A DNA stretch of 64,000 bases from Nitrospira sp. CG24E. Lineage in GTDB: Bacteria; Nitrospirota; Nitrospiria; Nitrospirales; Nitrospiraceae. This document shows positions 1-7,488 of this stretch, piece after piece (position 1 is the first letter of the stretch; each line of letters starts with the position of its first letter). Under the pieces are notes generated by a model. That model ran no database searches. It saw only the letters and a program-made list of their open reading frames with translations, and was not told the DNA's origin. A program made the translations under genes and the position numbers. Location of the stretch: assembly GCA_002869895.2 (NCBI GenBank), contig NEWP02000010.1, positions 144,759 through 208,758 of the forward strand. The letters are read 5' to 3'.

Positions 1-38
1 CCTCACGCGATCACGACTCCGACAGATGAGGTTGTACA

Positions 39-1418
39 CTAAATTCCCACGGCAAGTGTCTCAAAGTCGTTGACACGTTCCGCTTTGGTCTGGTTCCACC
101 CTGTTCGCTGAAGCGCCTCGGTAATGAGCCATCGGCTGTGTGATTCCATCGAATCGTAGTACGGTAACACAGCTTCGTCCGAGGCCTGTTTGCCGCCTTG
201 GGACACCACAGCGACAGGGAGTCCAAGATGCTGCGATTGTATATCTTGGTGGTCTGAGAGAATGACCGCACGGGCCAGCACGTTTTCTAACTCACGAATA
301 TTTCCCGGCCAATGATAGTGGCGCAAGGCTTCGACCGCACCGGGACTCAGCTGCTTCTTTTCTGTCCCACATTGGACAATTGCTCGTTCAAGAATATGAG
401 CAGCAAGTCGAGGAATATCCTCTCGCCGTTCACGCAGCGGTGGGATCGTCACAGGAAATACGTTCAGCCGATAGTATAGATCCGCGCGAAACAGGCTTTG
501 GTTAATGGCTTGCGACAGATCTTTATTCGTCGCGGCAATGAACCGAATATCTACTCGAATCTGCCTGGTTCCTCCGACGCGGTGAAATTCCCTGTCCTGC
601 AACAGACGTAAAAACCGGCTCTGCAGCGCGAGCGGCAGGTCGCCGATTTCATCAAGGAACACCGTGCCTCCTTCCGCCGCTTCGATCTTCCCTTCCTGCA
701 TCTGGGTCGCGCCGGTGAATGCCCCACGTTCATGCCCGAACAACTCGTTCTCCAGCAAATTCTCCGGCAGAGCCGCGCAGTTCACCACCATGAACGGCTT
801 GTTTCTTCTTGCGCTCCACCGATGAATCGATCGCGCCAAGAGTTCTTTCCCCGTTCCAGTTTCTCCCTGGAGCAGGATGATCGCATCCGAAACCGCTCCT
901 CGTTTCAAATTCGTCACGATCGCCTTCATCGTTGAACTTTCAGCAACGATGAAGGCATAGCGGGCATCCACCTCCGATCGCAAATGCTTGACTTCCCGTT
1001 TCAGTGACTGCCGTTCCAAAACATTCTGAATCAGAATCGCAAGATGGTCGGGGTCGAAGGGCTTGGTGAGAAAATCACAGGCTCCCAATTTCATGGCTTC
1101 AACAGCCCGATTGATGGTGCCGAAAGCCGTCAGAATGATGATGGGGATACTGGCTTCATGGCTGCCATCGAGAGGTGCGGGGCTCGCTTGCTGATCGGCC
1201 TTTCCCATGCCATTTACTCGCTTGAGTACATCAATCCCTGACATGATAGGCAATTCAAGATCAAGAAGGACGAGAGTGGGTGACTCCTGTTGAATTGCCG
1301 CCAGCGCTTCAGCTCCATCCTTGGCAACAATGGTCTCATACCCCAGCCACTCGAGCCGTCGCTTCAAACCAGAGAGAATGTCAGGATCGTCATCGACGAT
1401 GAGAATTTGGGCAGACAT
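39..1418 (-). CDS. Sigma-54 dependent response regulator, truncated C-terminus
   Basis: NtrC-family two-component regulator that would activate sigma-54 promoters after phosphorylation. Of 459 residues, the first ~130 are a receiver domain (ILIVDDD acidic start, LVLLDLELP with the phospho-acceptor Asp). The central AAA+ domain has Walker A GETGTGKE, the sigma-54 contact loop GAFTGA, Walker B TVFLDEIGD and the arginine-finger region. The C-terminus should be a Fis-type helix-turn-helix; only the first helix is seen (ALQRTGWNQTKAER), then an unrelated tail and a stop, about 15-20 residues early. Start chosen at the second ATG because AAGGGG precedes it; the ATG 33 bp upstream has no ribosome site. 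No kinase gene is adjacent in the window. A role in exopolysaccharide control is inference only. Confidence 0.9.
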   Translation of the reverse strand: MSAQILIVDDDPDILSGLKRRLEWLGYETIVAKDGAEALAAIQQESPTLVLLDLELPIMSGIDVLKRVNGMGKADQQASPAPLDGSHEASIPIIILTAFGTINRAVEAMKLGACDFLTKPFDPDHLAILIQNVLERQSLKREVKHLRSEVDARYAFIVAESSTMKAIVTNLKRGAVSDAIILLQGETGTGKELLARSIHRWSARRNKPFMVVNCAALPENLLENELFGHERGAFTGATQMQEGKIEAAEGGTVFLDEIGDLPLALQSRFLRLLQDREFHRVGGTRQIRVDIRFIAATNKDLSQAINQSLFRADLYYRLNVFPVTIPPLRERREDIPRLAAHILERAIVQCGTEKKQLSPGAVEALRHYHWPGNIRELENVLARAVILSDHQDIQSQHLGLPVAVVSQGGKQASDEAVLPYYDSMESHSRWLITEALQRTGWNQTKAERVNDFETLAVGI

Positions 1419-1566
1419 AGCAGGCCCCTTGGATCTGTTGAAGGAGGACATTACGTGGGTGGGAACAAGAAGATCAAGGCACGATTTTTCAAAGACTCAA
1501 TGCAGGGAGTCTGCACCATCGATCCTCTAACCGCTCGAAACTTCAAATCGAGCAGCTACTAAACCT

Positions 1567-1956
1567 CTAGCGCTTGACCCTCTGCGACAACTCAGCATGC
1601 GCCTGGCGGATGAGGCGGAGATAGGCGGGGAGATGGGAATAGATCGATTCGGCAGTGGCTTCGTTATAAGTATGGCTCGTGAGGTTGCGGTCTTCCAACA
1701 TCCGAAACCAATCAGGGTGTTCCTGGATCACCCCAAGCTGAAATGCCGTTCTGACGCTGTCTCTCGGTGAATAGGCTTCTACCCCTGACTCCTCGGCATA
1801 TGCCTTCAGGCTCTTCCAGAACAATTCAAAGGTAAACTCAAACCGTTGGATGGCTGAATCACGAACGAATTCGTTGACAGGCTGAGCCAACGCCCCATCT
1901 AGCCGCGTCAGCGCAAGACCTAGTAGCCTCAGCAAATTATGCAGTTTGTCGCTCAT
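1567..1956 (-). CDS. hepT: HepT-like toxin (HEPN ribonuclease domain)
   Basis: 129-residue, largely alpha-helical protein of the HI0074/HepT family, the toxin half of HEPN-MNT toxin-antitoxin pairs; family members cleave RNA or are silenced by their MNT partner. The HEPN signature Rx4HxY is intact: R90, H95 and Y97 in DRNLTSHTYNE. The start is the ATG inside the end of the upstream antitoxin gene (20-bp overlap), giving the usual family length; a longer frame upstream merely reads through the antitoxin gene. The overlap implies translational coupling. Older annotation would call it nucleotidyltransferase substrate-binding protein. Confidence 0.85.
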   Translation of the reverse strand: MSDKLHNLLRLLGLALTRLDGALAQPVNEFVRDSAIQRFEFTFELFWKSLKAYAEESGVEAYSPRDSVRTAFQLGVIQEHPDWFRMLEDRNLTSHTYNEATAESIYSHLPAYLRLIRQAHAELSQRVKR

Positions 1957-2266
1957 AGAAATTCTCGATCTGCTGAAGGGCCACTGCTCTAAACGCCTCG
2001 TCGAGTAGGCAAAAATCAACAATGTCTACCTTCTGCATGATCGGCAATTCATCGAACGCATCGCGCAATGACGCGAGCACCTCCGGCGCAATGGCATGAC
2101 CGAGATCAATACCTAGATCGATGTCCGATCGAGAGCCTGCACGCCCGGTCGCTCTTGAACCAAAGAGAAATATCTTTACCCGTGGTTCAGATGCCAGAAG
2201 AGTACAAGCCACTTCGAAGGATTTTTGTTCGACTAGCGACAAAGGATCTTGCTCTACCCCCAGCAT
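1937..2266 (-). CDS. mntA: MntA-like antitoxin, minimal nucleotidyltransferase
   Basis: 109-residue minimal nucleotidyltransferase of the DNA polymerase beta fold. The signature GSRATG...SDIDLGID gives G36-S37 and the metal-binding D48 and D50; a third acidic residue, D81, lies in KVDIVDF. Family members (MntA) inactivate the cognate HepT toxin by adding AMP to the tyrosine of the Rx4HxY motif. Lies directly upstream of hepT with a 20-bp overlap, the standard order. Start set at the ATG preceded by GAGGAGAG; a longer open frame to 2353 adds 29 residues without family resemblance. Confidence 0.85.
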   Translation of the reverse strand: MLGVEQDPLSLVEQKSFEVACTLLASEPRVKIFLFGSRATGRAGSRSDIDLGIDLGHAIAPEVLASLRDAFDELPIMQKVDIVDFCLLDEAFRAVALQQIENFYERQTA

Positions 2267-2358
2267 GGCGATTGCTCTCCTCGCGCGACCCCAACGGAAC
2301 TTCTTGAGTGTGTATAGACCCTCAAAGAGTAAAAGGCAAGAATGCCGGCTCACACTAC

Positions 2359-3399
2359 CTAAATCATGTTCCGTTTAAATTCTACCGCGACCTCACCTGG
2401 CTTGAAGATGCCCCGCTCGGTAATAATGCCGGTGATCAAATCCGCCGGAGTCACATCGAAGGCCGGATTGTAGACGGCTACGCCGACTGGTGCGACCGGA
2501 TGGCTGCCGTGAATGGTGGTCACTTCTAGGGGGTTCCGTTGTTCGATCGGAATGTCTGCGCCTGTTTGAGTCTTCAAATCGATCGTGGAATAAGGGGCTG
2601 CCACGTAGAAGGGAATCCCGTGGGCCTTGGCCAGGACTGCGACGGAGTAAGTCCCGATCTTGTTGGCCACATCTCCGTTGGCGGCAATCCGATCGGCCCC
2701 CACGATACAGATCTGAATTTTTCCCTGCCGCATCAGTGAACCAGCCATATTGTCTGTGATGAGGGTCACAGGAATCTTATCCTGCATCAACTCCCAGGCC
2801 GTGAGCCGCGCTCCTTGCAGCACCGGCCTGGTTTCGTCTGCGATCACCTGAATCTTCTTTCCCTGTTCCCAGGCAGCACGAATCACACCCAATGCTGTCC
2901 CGTAACCAGCAGTGGCCAAGGCACCGGCATTGCAATGGGTCAGAACCGTTTGGCCGCTCGCGATGAGCTCCGCTCCATGCCGTCCCATCGCCTTACAAAG
3001 CGCGATATCTTCATCAAGGATAGCTTGTGACTCCTTCAACAGCTCTGCTTTGATCGCAGCGATTGGCTGAGTACGCAACGAGGCCAGCAGACGTTTCATT
3101 CGTTCGATGGCCCAAAACAGATTGACCGCCGTCGGCCTGGTTGCAGCGAGGTGGTCGCAGATCACGAGCAACGATTTGGCGAAGCTGTCGTAGTCGGATG
3201 CCGTGAGGGTCTGGGCGCCGAGTGCGACTCCCATCGCAGCCGTCACTCCGATGGCCGGAGCGCCCCTGACTTTGAGGCTACGAATGGCCTCGGCTACGGT
3301 CTGATAGTCCCGGCAGTCCAGAAACTCGACCAGCTCAGGAAGCCGGCTCTGGTCGAGCAGCCGTACTGCGCCATCTTTCCATTGAACGGTGGGAACCAT
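2359..3399 (-). CDS. mtnA: Methylthioribose-1-phosphate isomerase
   Basis: Converts 5-methylthioribose 1-phosphate to methylthioribulose 1-phosphate in the methionine salvage pathway; cytoplasmic. 346 residues, normal for the family. The eIF2B-like fold is recognisable from [10 protein letters not shown] near the N-terminus. Catalytic Cys156 lies in LTHCNAG and catalytic Asp236 in [19 protein letters not shown]. The ATG start gives the typical MVPTVQW opening; a TTG 36 bp upstream is possible but neither start has a convincing ribosome site. No other salvage gene is adjacent. Lies between the toxin-antitoxin pair and a repeat element. Confidence 0.95.
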   Translation of the reverse strand: MVPTVQWKDGAVRLLDQSRLPELVEFLDCRDYQTVAEAIRSLKVRGAPAIGVTAAMGVALGAQTLTASDYDSFAKSLLVICDHLAATRPTAVNLFWAIERMKRLLASLRTQPIAAIKAELLKESQAILDEDIALCKAMGRHGAELIASGQTVLTHCNAGALATAGYGTALGVIRAAWEQGKKIQVIADETRPVLQGARLTAWELMQDKIPVTLITDNMAGSLMRQGKIQICIVGADRIAANGDVANKIGTYSVAVLAKAHGIPFYVAAPYSTIDLKTQTGADIPIEQRNPLEVTTIHGSHPVAPVGVAVYNPAFDVTPADLITGIITERGIFKPGEVAVEFKRNMI

Positions 3400-3450
3400 G
3401 CGGCATCTTGTAGCGGGAACCGGGGTGGAGTGCAAGAGGGGTGAGGAGGT

Positions 3451-3662
3451 TAGAACCTATCTCACAATTATCCTTCCGACTTCTCGGCACTCTATCTGGA
3501 CCCCTCCTTCGTAAGGAGAGGCAAGGGGAGGTCGAAGCTCTGGTCGGCTACCATGGCCATGTCCGGCCGGAACAAGCCGTGGCGGCCAGTCGAGACTCTA
3601 CCCCACCTAGCCTCCCCTTACAAAAGGGAGGTACAGGATGAGGCAATTTGAGATAAGTTCTA
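3451..3662. repeat. MITE-like element with imperfect inverted ends
   Basis: About 212 bp. The left end (3451 onward, TAGAACCTATCTCACAATT) matches the reverse complement of the right end (TAGAACTTATCTCAAATT) with one substitution and a one-base gap. Further in, GC-rich arms around 3500-3535 and 3602-3635 (AAGGGGAGG type) also pair, so the whole element can fold into a long hairpin. It carries no gene. Its right boundary supplies the TAG stop codon of the neighbouring WecA-like gene. Whether it is mobile is inference; no flanking duplication was established. Confidence 0.6.
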
Positions 3663-4829
3663 GCGTTTTTGGCGGCCGCTCCACTCTAGGATCGTGATCA
3701 TGGCCACGATTAGGCAAGCCTGCACCAGCAGTAGCAACGCCTCGGATGTTTCGGCATGACGGAGGGCTAGGGCGGCCAGTCCGAGGCAAATCGTCATAAG
3801 AAAGATCATTGCGACACTCGCCTGGCGAGACCCCAGCGCGCGTTCCAGCCTATGATGGAGATGGTCTTTACCGACATAGTCCAGCCATTCCTTGACGGAA
3901 CGCACTTTCCCTGTCGCCACCCGCTCCACAGTGATGTGGACCATGTCGTAGATGAGCACGCCGAAGATGAGGACCGGATTGCTGAATGACACGATCGGAC
4001 TATGGTCCGCCCAGTTCCCTTTGACGGCAAGGCAGGCGAGCGTGAACCCCAGGAAAGTTGCCCCACCATCTCCAAGAAAAATCACCGCCGGCTTGCGACC
4101 TCGGAAATTGTACGGAAGAAAACCGATTCCTGCCCCAATGATGGCAATGGCCAGCCACCCTAACCCAGGCTGGTTGGTTTCGAAAGCCACCACACCCATG
4201 AATCCAGCGATAAGAATCGCAAGCCCTGTAGCCAGGCCATCCATGCCGTCAAAAAAATTGAACGCGTTCGTAATCCCGACGATCCAAATCAATGTCAGCA
4301 CGATGTTCGCCACATCGCCGACAGGACCGCTCGGGAACAACGTCAGAACCTTGCCGGTTGCGATGACGATCCCGGCAGCTACAAGTTGGGCAGCCAACTT
4401 CGAGGCAGCTGGCAATTCCCACACATCATCGATGACACCGACAATCAATAATAGGGATCCGGCAGCCAGCGTCGCGATCATCCAGTCCGGCAGAATCGAA
4501 TTCAGCAAGACTGAGCCGAGGAATCCAAGATAAAGGGCTACGCCACCGAGTCTCGGAGTCGGCTGCACATGGATCTTACGCTCCGACGGGTGATCAACCA
4601 GCCCCCACTGATGGCTGAGATGTACCATGAGCGGCGTCAGCGCGCCGGCGCCGAGAAATGCGAACAGTAAAATATAGAGCCAACGAAGACCTTCGAACAC
4701 GAAGAGTTCACGAGTTGCTGGGACCGCCAAAGCCACCACTCCGAGCAGGGCCCCCAGCGCAGCCGGTGTCAGCCAGCGTCTGCTGCTCCGTAACGCAAAT
4801 GGTGAAACTTCGATGTCGATGGCTTTCAC
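3660..4829 (-). CDS. WecA/MraY-like polyprenyl-phosphate sugar-1-phosphate transferase
   Basis: Integral membrane transferase (389 residues, about ten hydrophobic segments) that starts glycan assembly by moving a sugar 1-phosphate, probably GlcNAc-1-P, from a UDP-sugar to undecaprenyl phosphate. Family motifs are all visible: DHPSERKIHVQPTPRLGG near residue 78, GVIDDVWELP, NAFNFFDGMDGLATG, FLGDGGATFLG and the late DHLHHRLERALG histidine motif. GTG start overlapping the stop of the aminotransferase gene by 3 bp. Last gene of the exopolysaccharide run; its stop codon lies in the repeat element, so the final residues could have been altered by that insertion. Exact sugar cannot be read from sequence. 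Confidence 0.9.
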   Translation of the reverse strand: MKAIDIEVSPFALRSSRRWLTPAALGALLGVVALAVPATRELFVFEGLRWLYILLFAFLGAGALTPLMVHLSHQWGLVDHPSERKIHVQPTPRLGGVALYLGFLGSVLLNSILPDWMIATLAAGSLLLIVGVIDDVWELPAASKLAAQLVAAGIVIATGKVLTLFPSGPVGDVANIVLTLIWIVGITNAFNFFDGMDGLATGLAILIAGFMGVVAFETNQPGLGWLAIAIIGAGIGFLPYNFRGRKPAVIFLGDGGATFLGFTLACLAVKGNWADHSPIVSFSNPVLIFGVLIYDMVHITVERVATGKVRSVKEWLDYVGKDHLHHRLERALGSRQASVAMIFLMTICLGLAALALRHAETSEALLLLVQACLIVAMITILEWSGRQKR

Positions 4830-5905
4830 GAAAGAACCTTGCTCAAAGATTGATGGATCTGCCGCACTTCGTCGTCCGTGAGATCGGGATAGAAAGGAAT
4901 CGACAACGCCGTTCGGTCCGCTTCATCGCTCTTGGGGAAACCGGACTGATCCAAATAGAGATGAAGCGGTCGGAAAACCGGCTTACGGCAATGAATCCCC
5001 TGCTGCTCCAGCCTACTGATAAGACTCGGCAGGCCATCGGGATCGGTTCGGAGGTGCGGAATTCTGATGGTGAACCGATAGTACCCATGCTGCGTATATG
5101 GAGACGCCGTCGGCAAGAAGACACCTTTGAAAGACAGGGCCTCCCGATAGGTTGCTGCGAGAAAACAGCGCCGTTCCTGAAAGGACTGCAATCGTTCCAA
5201 CTGAGACAGTCCGAGCGCTGCCTGCAAATCGGTCAGCTTCAGGTTGAACGAGGAAGAATCCAGCGTTGGTGCGCCATCATATTCGCGCAACGATCTGACC
5301 CGATCGAGTAACTCTTCATCGTTCGAAAGCACCATACCCCCTTCACCGGCACAGAGCAGCTTCGTCGCATAGAAAGAACAGACAGTGAGTCGTCCAACCG
5401 TGCCGACAGGCCGGCCGGATTCCGTCACTCCTAATGTCTGCGCACAATCCTCGATGAGCGGAACCCCCAGCTTCTCAAGCGCCGTCAGGTCAGCCGGCAA
5501 ACCGAACAGATGGGGGACAATGATCGCGCGAGTCTTATTGGTCACCGCCCGGCCGGCTGCGACCGGATCGATGTTGAACGTCTGCAGATCGATGTCGACG
5601 AGCCTGGCCTCTGCCCCCACCCGTTGCGCCGCCAGCCATGGGGCCTGACAGACGTAACTCGGCATAATGACTTCGTCGCCAGCTCCAATCCTTAGCGCCC
5701 GTAGCGAGAGCTCTAGCGCTGCCGTCCCTGAACTGACCGCCACCCCACCCCGCAGATCGAGAAACCCCGCCATATCATGCTCGAATCGCTCCACCCGCGG
5801 TCCTTGGGCAATCTGCCCGGAACGAAGCACTTCGGCTGTCGCTCGCAGATCCTCTTCGCCGATCGAAGGCCGTGAGTGGGGAATCATGGATGCCACAGTC
5901 GTCAT
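4826..5905 (-). CDS. DegT/DnrJ/EryC1-family sugar aminotransferase
   Basis: PLP-dependent aminotransferase of fold type I acting on nucleotide-linked keto-sugars, making an amino sugar for the polymer. 359 residues. The PLP-binding lysine is K182 in SFYATKLLCAGEGG; the aspartate contacting the ring nitrogen is D153 in IEDCAQ; SSGTAALELSLRAL is the phosphate-binding loop region. Start ATG overlaps the stop of the upstream PIG-L gene by 4 bp; a second ATG 18 bp in is also possible. The neighbouring deacetylase and WecA-like enzyme support work on amino sugars. Substrate unknown. Confidence 0.92.
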   Translation of the reverse strand: MTTVASMIPHSRPSIGEEDLRATAEVLRSGQIAQGPRVERFEHDMAGFLDLRGGVAVSSGTAALELSLRALRIGAGDEVIMPSYVCQAPWLAAQRVGAEARLVDIDLQTFNIDPVAAGRAVTNKTRAIIVPHLFGLPADLTALEKLGVPLIEDCAQTLGVTESGRPVGTVGRLTVCSFYATKLLCAGEGGMVLSNDEELLDRVRSLREYDGAPTLDSSSFNLKLTDLQAALGLSQLERLQSFQERRCFLAATYREALSFKGVFLPTASPYTQHGYYRFTIRIPHLRTDPDGLPSLISRLEQQGIHCRKPVFRPLHLYLDQSGFPKSDEADRTALSIPFYPDLTDDEVRQIHQSLSKVLS

Positions 5906-6546
5906 ACGCCGATATTAATAAACAATCGCAGCGGAACAAAGCCTTCTGCATTTTTCACCCGGCCCTGGATCCCACGGAAATGGGCTCCAGCTCGAATGAC
6001 ATCTACAATACTCAGACCCTCAATGTTGGTTTTTCTCACCTGCGATGCATGGGCCTCAATCGATTTGATCTTTTCTTCAAGCACCTGGTCGATATCCACA
6101 AAGACGGTCGGTGAGAAATTCTGAGTCGTCGGTCCCTCATAGAACAGCACGTTTTGAGTATAACGAGTCGCCGTGATCGTACTCATCGCCAGGTGCCGAT
6201 GGTCCTGATGGGTGTCGTCGTGGAAGTGTGAAAAAATGAAGTGCGGCTGCACCTCCTTCACCACCTGCTCGATCTCCTGAATCAATTCGCGCCCCATCGG
6301 CACCGCCGTGTCTTCATACCCGCCCCAGAAAATCTTTTCGGCCCGCATTTGTTTCGCAGACTGTTCCTGTTCGCGCTTGCGAACCCCGCCCGAGCCGCCT
6401 TTATCGCCAGCCGTCATCACCATCAGAAAAATGCGATGCCCCTTCTGCGCATACTTGAGCAAGGTCCCACCGCAGCCGGCTTCAATATCGTCCGGATGGG
6501 CACCAATTGCCAAAATCCGCATCGGCACTCTTCGTTCAGTCGCCAT
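5902..6546 (-). CDS. PIG-L/LmbE-family zinc-dependent N-deacetylase
   Basis: 214-residue deacetylase of the family that removes the N-acetyl group from GlcNAc-type sugars. The zinc and catalytic motif AHPDD is at residues 16-20 (H17, D19, D20), with the second histidine group in HFHDDTHQDHRH. Start ATG is preceded by GAGGGGG at good spacing; the internal ATG 24 bp later is the alternative. Overlaps the aminotransferase gene by 4 bp, so the two are translationally coupled. Likely modifies a precursor or the polymer; which one cannot be told. Confidence 0.9.
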   Translation of the reverse strand: MATERRVPMRILAIGAHPDDIEAGCGGTLLKYAQKGHRIFLMVMTAGDKGGSGGVRKREQEQSAKQMRAEKIFWGGYEDTAVPMGRELIQEIEQVVKEVQPHFIFSHFHDDTHQDHRHLAMSTITATRYTQNVLFYEGPTTQNFSPTVFVDIDQVLEEKIKSIEAHASQVRKTNIEGLSIVDVIRAGAHFRGIQGRVKNAEGFVPLRLFINIGV

Positions 6547-6591
6547 CTTTTCCCCCTCACTCGGCAGGATGCTGAAAATCCCCCGTCGCTC

Positions 6592-6671
6592 TTGTCTATT
6601 TGGTCCATTTGGTCTATCTGGTCTATCAGATGAACCAGCCAGACTAGATAGACAAGATGGACCAGATAGAC
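6592..6671. repeat. 9-bp minisatellite with inverted copies
   Basis: Four direct copies of a 9-bp unit (TTGTCTATT, TGGTCCATT, TGGTCTATC, TGGTCTATC; 6592-6627), a 15-bp spacer, then three copies in opposite orientation (6643-6669). The two sets pair into a long imperfect hairpin. It fills most of the gap between the WbqC-like and PIG-L genes in an otherwise compact run, so it may be a processing, stability or attenuation site. Confidence 0.75.
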
Positions 6672-6682
6672 CCCCCTTAGTG

Positions 6683-7390
6683 CTACGCTGCCGTGACCAC
6701 TTTCTGTCCCGCCCTGGCCTCGCGCAATCGAGTCAGCGCCTCAGGGCCGCAGCAGAACAAGAGATCGATTGCCGCCATCGCCGGCATAAATGGTTCATAG
6801 GCCTGCCGATACAAGGGATGCTGAAACTGCTGCATCTCCAGTACCAGGCCGGACGATTGAAATCGCGCGATGTCCAGATAGCGCTCCCCACCGGGACCGG
6901 AAAGATATTCCGTCGCGCCAGCGGCATGGCAAAGATCGATCAACCTGTCGGTGGGCTCTTCCCGCGCCTGCCATTCGGACGCACAACGAACGGGAGTCGT
7001 AATGCCAAACGCTCCGAGCAGCCAGCGAATCACCGCCATGTTCAGATCGTGCAACCGTTCCCAGGGTATTTCATAGAGGCTGCGTAACTCCGGCAGATAC
7101 CGATCGCGAAACGGCGCCCGCGTGTAATGCATCTCGATGGCGCGCAGGTGCTGCTCCCGCCAGGCCACAGTCCGATTGATCCGAACATCACTCACCAGTT
7201 GGCCAAAGTGGTGGAGGACCGGCACGGTGATCCATTGGGTACCGTCGGCGGTTCTGATCCGATTGCGATTTTGCCACTCGTTCTTTTTGAACTGCACGGA
7301 ATCCAAGGCGATGAACAGATCCGCTTGATCGATCTTGTCCAGATACCCAAGCCAAGGCAGAAACTGCGGTTGATGAATCGTGACGCGCAT
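6683..7390 (-). CDS. WbqC-like family protein
   Basis: 235-residue protein of the WbqC family (PF08889), found in O-antigen and capsule loci; biochemical function unsettled, with suggested roles in amino-sugar acylation. Recognised from the N-terminal IHQPQFLPWLGYLDKI and ALDSVQFKKNEWQNRNRI, and the later YLSGPGGERYLD. Start at the ATG giving MRVTIHQ, the family's usual opening; the frame continues 33 bp upstream without support. Ribosome site weak. No membrane segment. Flanked by two different intergenic hairpins. Confidence 0.85.
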   Translation of the reverse strand: MRVTIHQPQFLPWLGYLDKIDQADLFIALDSVQFKKNEWQNRNRIRTADGTQWITVPVLHHFGQLVSDVRINRTVAWREQHLRAIEMHYTRAPFRDRYLPELRSLYEIPWERLHDLNMAVIRWLLGAFGITTPVRCASEWQAREEPTDRLIDLCHAAGATEYLSGPGGERYLDIARFQSSGLVLEMQQFQHPLYRQAYEPFMPAMAAIDLLFCCGPEALTRLREARAGQKVVTAA

Positions 7391-7404
7391 AAATTCAGTG
7401 ACCC

Positions 7405-7488
7405 GTGACGAGTGATGCGTCATGAGTGTTCGTCTGTGAAGATTTCTTCTGATGCCCCAGTCGCCTCACATTACTCATCACTTATCAC
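7405..7488. repeat. Imperfect inverted repeat between WbqC-like and PHP genes
   Basis: Left arm 7405-7428 (GTGACGAGTGATGCGTCATG type) pairs imperfectly with the right arm 7467-7488 (CATTACTCATCACTTATCAC). The right arm includes the stop codon of the PHP gene. No T-run follows, so it is not a standard terminator. Confidence 0.5.

Noticed and set aside
3952-4533. Plus-strand open frame over the WecA-like gene
   Set aside because: Antisense to conserved membrane motifs; proline and threonine rich translation, no likeness.
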